From positions 1 through 64,000 of the forward strand of contig NZ_QUZU01000021.1 of assembly GCF_004682055.1 (NCBI RefSeq): a stretch of DNA of 64,000 bases. The letters run 5' to 3'. This DNA is from Pseudomonas kairouanensis (GTDB lineage: Bacteria; Pseudomonadota; Gammaproteobacteria; Pseudomonadales; Pseudomonadaceae). The translations under genes were made by a program, and so were the position numbers. The notes under the pieces are model-generated. The model worked only from the letters and a program-made list of their open reading frames with translations. It was not told the DNA's origin and did no database searches. Shown piece by piece: positions 59,509 through 64,000 of the stretch; position 1 is the first letter of the stretch, and each line of letters opens with the position of its first letter.

Positions 59509-60341
59509 CACAACGCTCCGTCGAGGCGGTCGATAAACAGGCAGGCGGCCAACAGGTCGGCGGCGCCGCCGGGGGAGGCATTCAGGGCCAGCAGTTGGTT
59601 GTCCAGTTCGTGCAATTGGCGGCGCCCGGCCAGGGTGGCGCTGCCGCCCGCATCCAGCACGGCTTGGGCACCGCGCTGCATGGCGTGGATGCCTTCGGGG
59701 CCTGCGCGGTAGAGCACGCAGGTGTCAGCCAGCTCGGTCATGATCGCGAGCAAGGCATCCAGGCGGGCGTTCTGTTCGCCGGTGTTTTGCTGGCGGCTTT
59801 TACGCAATTGCGGCAGGCCGCGTTGCGTCACCGAAGGGAACCCCAGTTGGGCTTCTTCGCGGGCACCGCGTGCGCCATAGCGTTGCGCGACCTGGGCGCC
59901 GTGGCTCATGGGTTGCGGGGCATAACGGTCGTTGAGCAGGGCCAGTCGGGCGGCGGTCAGCGTGATAGCACGGGGCTCCAGAACGGCTGCAGCAGTCAGC
60001 AAACCGAGGGCCCAGATCGCACCACGATGGGTGTTCACGCCGTTGGTGGTGGCGAGCATCGCTTGCTCACCTTCGCGACCGATGCGCCCCAGGGCTTCGC
60101 GCAGGGGCAAGCCGACCTCACCGATGTCGATGGCCGCCTCGGCCATGTCCTTGAACATCGGCCACAGCGACAGGGCTGATGCGTGCATCAGGCCCAGGTG
60201 CAAATCGCTGTGGGCGCCGTTGCCACGACGGTCCACCAGGGCAGGTTTGGGCGACAGGTCTGCTTCGTCGATCAGTGCATCGACGGCCATGTCCGCCAGG
60301 CGTTCGGCGAGGGTCAATTCATGCAGTTTGAGGGCGCGCAT
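59508..60341 (-). CDS. mdcB: Triphosphoribosyl-dephospho-CoA synthase
   Basis: 277 residues. CitG/MdcB family enzyme that makes the prosthetic-group precursor from dephospho-CoA and ATP. Recognised by ALVDRRGNGAHSDLHLGLMHASA (conserved His/Asp) and TNGVNTHRGAIWALGLL. Its start is one base before the stop codon of mdcA, so translation is coupled. Confidence 0.93.
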   Translation of the reverse strand: MRALKLHELTLAERLADMAVDALIDEADLSPKPALVDRRGNGAHSDLHLGLMHASALSLWPMFKDMAEAAIDIGEVGLPLREALGRIGREGEQAMLATTNGVNTHRGAIWALGLLTAAAVLEPRAITLTAARLALLNDRYAPQPMSHGAQVAQRYGARGAREEAQLGFPSVTQRGLPQLRKSRQQNTGEQNARLDALLAIMTELADTCVLYRAGPEGIHAMQRGAQAVLDAGGSATLAGRRQLHELDNQLLALNASPGGAADLLAACLFIDRLDGAL

Positions 60342-62012
60342 TTACCAGCTCCTGAACTTGGCGGGCGGGTTGTACAGGCCACCGGACCAGTCCACCAGGT
60401 CGGCCACGCTCTTGGCGGCCAGCAGCTCACGGGTGGCGTCGGTGCGGCGGATGCCGAGGTCTTCGGGCAAGGCGATCAAGCCTTCGCGGCGCATGCGTGC
60501 GGTGTCCTTGGGGTTGTGACGCAGGCCGATGGCGGTCACCCCGGCGACGGCAGCGATCATCGCCTGGCGTTCTTCCAGCGAGCGCGCTTTGTAGAGGTAG
60601 GCGATGCCCTCTTCGGTGAGCAGGTGGGTGACGTCGTCGCCGTAGATCATGATCGGCGCCAGCGGCATGCCGCTTTTGCGCGCCACTTCCACCGCGTCCA
60701 GGGTGTTGACGAAGGTAGGCTTGCCGCCCTCCTGGAAGGTCTCGACCATCTGCACCACCAGTTTTTTACCGCGTTCGAGCAACGCCTCCGGGGCCTCGTC
60801 GTGGCGCATATCCAGCCACGCCGGGGTGCCATGACGGCGGCCACGCGGGTCGTGGCCCATGTTCGGCGCACCACCGAAACCGGCCAGGCGGCCACGGGTC
60901 ACGGTGGAGGAATGCCCGTCACCGTCCACTTGCAGGGTGGCGCCGATAAACAGGTCCACCGCATATTGCCCGGCCAGTTGGCAGAACATGCGGTTGGAGC
61001 GCATCGAGCCGTCGCGGCCAGTGAAGAACACATCCGGGCGCGCAGCGATGTAGTTCTCCATGCCCAGTTCGGTGCCGAAGCAGTGCACGCTTTCGACCCA
61101 ACCGCTTTCGATGGCCGGGATCAACGTAGGGTGCGGGTTGAGGGTCCAGTTGCGGCAGATCTTGCCCTTGAGGCCCAAGGACTCGCCGTAGGTGGGCAGG
61201 ATCAATTCGATGGCAGCGGTGTTGAAACCGATGCCGTGGTTAAGGGACTGCACATTGTGTTTTTCGTAGATGCCACGGATCGCCATCATCGCCATCAGCA
61301 CATGCACCGGCTTGATGTGGCGTGGGTCGCGGGTGAACAGCGGCTCGATGTAGAACGGCTTGTCGGCCACCACCACAAAATCCACCCAGCTGGCGGGGAT
61401 GTCCACGCGGGGTAAGTCGGTGACGTCATCCACTAATTGGTTGACCTGCACGATGACGATGCCATCGCTGAAGGCAGCGGGCTCGATCAGCGCTGGCGTG
61501 TCTTCGGTGCTGGCACCGGTGTATATATTGCCGGCGCGGTCGGCCATGAAACCGGCGCTGAGCACCACGTTGGGGATCAGGTCCACCACCAGCCGCGCAT
61601 AGAGTTCGATGTAGGTGTGGATCGCGCCGATTTCCAGCAGGCCGTCCTCCAGCAACTGGCTGATGCGCAGGGATTGAGTGCCGGCGAAAGAGAAATCGAG
61701 CTTGCGGGCGATGCCCTTTTCAAACAGGTCCAGGTGCTCGGAACGGCCAACACTGGGCATGATCATGTGCAAATCATGGAGCTTGGCGGGATCGGTCTTG
61801 GCCAGGGAGCGCGAGAGGAAGTCGGCCTGCTTCTGGTTGTTGCCTTCCAGCACCACGCGGTCGCCGGGGAGGATCAGGGCTTCCAGCGCATCGACGATCT
61901 TGTCGCTGGCCAGTACTGCGCCGTCTGCAAAGTGCTTGACCAACCCGAGCCGCCGCTGCTTCTCATCGCGCCGCCGCGTCCAGCGCGAGTCGGGGGTAGT
62001 TGTTGTTGTCAT
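60342..62012 (-). CDS. mdcA: Malonate decarboxylase subunit alpha
   Basis: 556 residues. CoA-transferase-like subunit that swaps acetyl for malonyl on the carrier protein. Visible: GDRVVLEGNNQKQADFLSRSL, HDLHMIMPSVGRSEHLDLF, LSAGFMADRAGNIYTG, HCFGTELGMENYIAARP and GRLAGFGGAPNMGHDPRGR. First gene of the operon on the minus strand, with the ATG at 62012. Confidence 0.95.
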   Translation of the reverse strand: MTTTTTPDSRWTRRRDEKQRRLGLVKHFADGAVLASDKIVDALEALILPGDRVVLEGNNQKQADFLSRSLAKTDPAKLHDLHMIMPSVGRSEHLDLFEKGIARKLDFSFAGTQSLRISQLLEDGLLEIGAIHTYIELYARLVVDLIPNVVLSAGFMADRAGNIYTGASTEDTPALIEPAAFSDGIVIVQVNQLVDDVTDLPRVDIPASWVDFVVVADKPFYIEPLFTRDPRHIKPVHVLMAMMAIRGIYEKHNVQSLNHGIGFNTAAIELILPTYGESLGLKGKICRNWTLNPHPTLIPAIESGWVESVHCFGTELGMENYIAARPDVFFTGRDGSMRSNRMFCQLAGQYAVDLFIGATLQVDGDGHSSTVTRGRLAGFGGAPNMGHDPRGRRHGTPAWLDMRHDEAPEALLERGKKLVVQMVETFQEGGKPTFVNTLDAVEVARKSGMPLAPIMIYGDDVTHLLTEEGIAYLYKARSLEERQAMIAAVAGVTAIGLRHNPKDTARMRREGLIALPEDLGIRRTDATRELLAAKSVADLVDWSGGLYNPPAKFRSW

Positions 62013-62326
62013 GGTCGCTCCACGGGGTTGGCTGTCGTGGGCTGTACCTTAGGAGCGAACCTGTGGGTGCATCAATCAAGCTCAGCGGCTAATCGTTACG
62101 GCTGGAGTAATGGAACATCAGCAAACGCGGACTTGAGTCTTATGCAGATCAAAATGTGGGAGCGGCGGTGCGACGATTCGACTTGCTCGCGAATGCGGAC
62201 TGTCAGTTGACACTTCTGTGCCTGATCCAGCGCATTCGCGAGCAAGCCCGCTCCCACATTGTCTCGGCGGCGCCAATTAATTCGCGGTCCCACAAAGGGA
62301 CCGATCAGTCCCTATTGGGGACCGTT
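62013..62326. other. mdcA upstream region
   Basis: 314 bases between mdcA and the DUF6124 gene. It contains a variant REP element (62155-62258), and at 62285-62303 a perfect hairpin CGGTCCC-ACAAA-GGGACCG followed by a second GGGAC/GTCCC-type repeat, which probably ends the DUF6124 transcript. The mdcA promoter must be in 62013-62154, but I see no convincing consensus. Confidence 0.55.
62155..62258. repeat. Variant REP doublet with insertion in one arm
   Basis: The left arm reads TGTGGGAGCGG, then about 16 extra bases (GGTGCGACGATTCGA), then CTTGCTCGCGAATGCGG; the right arm is the standard unit. The insertion breaks the left palindrome. Confidence 0.85.
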
Positions 62327-62560
62327 TCAAACATCATGTGACGGACTGACTTGTTCCAGCGCCCGCTCCACCAACAGTTGCCCCAGCTCTGCCATTTGCT
62401 GGATCCCGAGCATGATTGCCCGCTGTGAGTCATCCAGGTCGAAGGCCAGGTTGCAGATAAGTGCATCGAGGGATGACAGGGTTTCACTGGCGTTGACCAG
62501 CAGGGTTTCGGTGTTTTGGTGGGGGTTGACGGTGAAGAGGTTAGATGAAGGGTTCGACAT
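62327..62560 (-). CDS. DUF6124 family small protein
   Basis: 77 residues. The sequence pattern LFTVNPHQNTETLLVNASETLSSLDALICNLAFDLDDSQR, then GIQQMAELGQLLVERAL, matches the DUF6124/DUF3077-type proteins found in many copies in Pseudomonas genomes. Mostly helical and soluble; function unknown. The ATG at 62560 is at the natural start. Its 5' region (62561-62700) contains two short hairpins (AGGCG...CGCCT and CGGAC...GTCCG). Confidence 0.8.
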   Translation of the reverse strand: MSNPSSNLFTVNPHQNTETLLVNASETLSSLDALICNLAFDLDDSQRAIMLGIQQMAELGQLLVERALEQVSPSHDV

Positions 62561-62757
62561 GCTGTGCGGTTCCTAAATGGATAATCAAGGAACGCCTGTT
62601 GATCTAGGCGTTGTATGCGCCTAAACAGATTTCTCGGACTTGCACGTCCGTGTCACCGTTTTTTGCGTTGACGGGACGAAGACTAGGCCCGCCGACCGCA
62701 CCCGACAAGTTCATGCCCGGCCCAAAATCTTGCAGGAAAAATCCGAAGCCCGGCCCA

Positions 62758-63183
62758 TTACAACCCCATCACCACCTTGACCGTTCCAAGCCCTTCGAGG
62801 GCATAGCTGTTGTACTCATACACTCGCCCCTGAATATCCAATCGAAGCACGCCCTCATGCTCACTCACTTGAACATTGGGTTCCTCGGTTTTCAGAAAAG
62901 GATGCGCCGACACTAATGTGGTGAGTATTTCCTGATCGTTACTCAAGTTCTTATGCACGTAGTAGCGGTATGAAAAGCCCACCGTCGCACCGCCTTGGCC
63001 ATCCCGCGCGCCATAGATCGAGGCGCCGTTGCCAAGGGAATGCTTCAACACCACCTCATCCAAATCCGGGGTTCCGGGCGATATGAACCAACTGCCTGCG
63101 ATATAAATCAGACAGCCCACCAGCAGGCAGTTACGCAGGATCGGTATGAGGCGTTCAGTAACATTGAGAACCGGCACTGCCAT
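62758..63183 (-). CDS. Hypothetical single-pass membrane protein
   Basis: 141 residues. One transmembrane helix near the N-terminus (LIPILRNCLLVGCLIYIAGSWFI), then a ~100-residue soluble domain with many beta-like strands (GGATVGFSYRYYVHKNL, EGVLRLDIQGRVYEYNSY). The ATG at 63183 has AAGGA upstream; 63252 is also open. I do not recognise the family. Confidence 0.7.
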   Translation of the reverse strand: MAVPVLNVTERLIPILRNCLLVGCLIYIAGSWFISPGTPDLDEVVLKHSLGNGASIYGARDGQGGATVGFSYRYYVHKNLSNDQEILTTLVSAHPFLKTEEPNVQVSEHEGVLRLDIQGRVYEYNSYALEGLGTVKVVMGL

Positions 63184-63349
63184 TTGCGTGTCCTTGCTGG
63201 CAAAGGGAAGCGCCGAACCTAACATCCCACTCAGGCCAGAAAATCGGCCCAATCCAGTTAAAGAAATTGCTTACACAAATAACATTTTGTTCCGACATCG
63301 CTGGGCGGCTTGAGTCGCGACACGGTCTGCTAAGCACAAAAAATCACAA

Positions 63350-63438
63350 TGTGGGAGGGGGCTTGCCCCCGATGGCGGTGGGTCAGCTAAATATGTATCA
63401 ACTGACAGTCAGCAATCGGGGGCAAGCCCCCTCCCACA
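63350..63438. repeat. REP doublet (GGGGGCTTGCCCCCGAT class)
   Basis: TGTGGGAGGGGGCTTGCCCC and complement, here with CCCCCGAT instead of CTCCCGAT in the core. Between the chpC-like and membrane-protein genes. Confidence 0.88.
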
Positions 63439-63470
63439 TTTTGATCTTCACTGGGGTTGAGAATAGGGGG

Positions 63471-63926
63471 TCAGGCCAAGCCGGATTCGACCAATAGCGC
63501 TTCCAGCCCCATCAAATCCGGCACCTTCGCCACCTGCTCCCCCACCTGCACCGCCGCAAGCTCCAGCGGGCACAACGGCACATCCACATAGCTCAATTGG
63601 CTATCAAGCTTGTACGAGCGTGGAATGCCCTGGATCACCAACGCAATAAACTTCAACGTCGGCCGCCCGCCCAAGGCGTTCAGCACCACGATGCGCGAGC
63701 GTTCGCCGGTCACCGGAGCTTCGCCACACGCCGCTTCAAAGCTGATCAGCGGCAGCTGTTGATCGCGCCAAGTGACTTGGCGCAGGTACCACGGCGGCGC
63801 ATCGCTGGCCGGCTCGCCGCGCTGAAAGTCAATCAACTCGGCGATGGCCACGTTGGGCAGCACCAGGTGGCGGTCGGCCAGGGGCAAGAGTAGGCCGGTG
63901 AGTTGGCTGGTGCGGTGGTCAAGCAT
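63471..63926 (-). CDS. chpC: CheW-like chemotaxis coupling protein, ChpC-like
   Basis: 151 residues. Single CheW domain (LTGLLLPLADRHLVLPNVAIAELIDF to the C-terminus). The upstream neighbour is the end of a receiver domain read in the same direction and overlapping by 8 bases, as in the pil-chp cluster of Pseudomonas (chpA-chpB-chpC). No chpB methylesterase lies between them here. The ATG at 63926 starts MLDHRTSQLTG. Confidence 0.78.
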   Translation of the reverse strand: MLDHRTSQLTGLLLPLADRHLVLPNVAIAELIDFQRGEPASDAPPWYLRQVTWRDQQLPLISFEAACGEAPVTGERSRIVVLNALGGRPTLKFIALVIQGIPRSYKLDSQLSYVDVPLCPLELAAVQVGEQVAKVPDLMGLEALLVESGLA

Positions 63927-63999
63927 GGGACTTGCTCCAGTAGGCGATGCTTTCCAGCAGCACCGACTCTTGGTACGGCTTGCCGAGGTAATCATTCAC
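63919..63999 (-). CDS. chpA: C-terminal end of a ChpA-like hybrid sensor kinase (partial)
   Basis: The last 26 codons of a gene that continues past the window edge. They read VNDYLGKPYQESVLLESIAYW then SKSHA and TGA. DYLGKPYQ is the conserved Lys-Pro loop at the end of a REC (response-regulator) domain, as at the C-terminus of ChpA. The stop overlaps the start of the CheW-like gene. Confidence 0.7.
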   Translation of the reverse strand: MNDYLGKPYQESVLLESIAYWSKSHA

Positions 64000-64000
64000 G

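Overview
The window is a chromosomal segment of a fluorescent-group Pseudomonas. The evidence is its GC-rich coding style (about 62% in a core line I counted), the gene order fda/pgk/epd/tkt/ArsR-methyltransferase/metK, the SAH riboswitch in front of ahcY-metF, a complete malonate decarboxylase operon, DUF6124 and giant toxin-like paralogues, and 15 REP-type palindromic elements in intergenic gaps. No rRNA, tRNA, CRISPR array, integrase or transposase gene was found.

Layout. 1-12 kb: truncated MFS efflux pump, dbpA helicase, a flavoprotein, a YccS-like membrane protein, a solute-binding protein, an ElaA acetyltransferase, a small wHTH protein, a YgjP-like metallohydrolase, a REC-PAS-GGDEF-EAL protein and a PL7 alginate lyase. 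12.5-17.2 kb: an AT-rich island bracketed by a decayed copy of the fda 3' end (left) and the real fda 3' end (right). It holds a 58-residue peptide gene, a perfect UUCG hairpin, a SagB-type dehydrogenase, a NodU/CmcH-type carbamoyltransferase and an MFS exporter. I think this is a small, apparently undescribed peptide-modification (RiPP-like) system. 17.2-26.2 kb: fda, two small lipoproteins, pgk, epd and tkt on the minus strand, then an ArsR-methyltransferase fusion and metK on the plus strand behind a 22-bp palindrome. 26-32.7 kb: exported small proteins, ligB, a c-type cytochrome, mltA, a MAPEG protein and a CPA1 antiporter. 32.6-37.3 kb: a 1539-residue toxin-like protein.

37.4-49.3 kb: a formate/nitrite transporter, a thioesterase, SAH riboswitch-ahcY-metF, a glycosyltransferase-like gene, a solute-binding protein, rhlE, yceI, cytochrome b561, bioA and rsmE. 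49.4-53 kb: an amino-acid binding protein, RidA, a D-amino-acid dehydrogenase and a LysR regulator. 53.1-62 kb: a hemolysin-III family protein, mdcR, and the malonate operon mdcABCDEGH-madLM read on the minus strand. 62-64 kb: a DUF6124 protein, an unknown membrane protein, a CheW-like ChpC and the last 26 codons of a ChpA-like kinase.

How genes work together. metK, ahcY and metF supply the SAM/methyl cycle, and two different sensors appear to control them: a putative protein operator near metK and an SAH-binding RNA before ahcY. fda, pgk, epd and tkt are central carbon enzymes. The malonate operon carries uptake, CoA-free decarboxylation, prosthetic-group synthesis and its regulator. The RidA/dehydrogenase pair fits D-amino acid oxidation with imine clean-up. 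In the island, peptide, oxidoreductase, carbamoyltransferase and exporter form one compact transcription unit.
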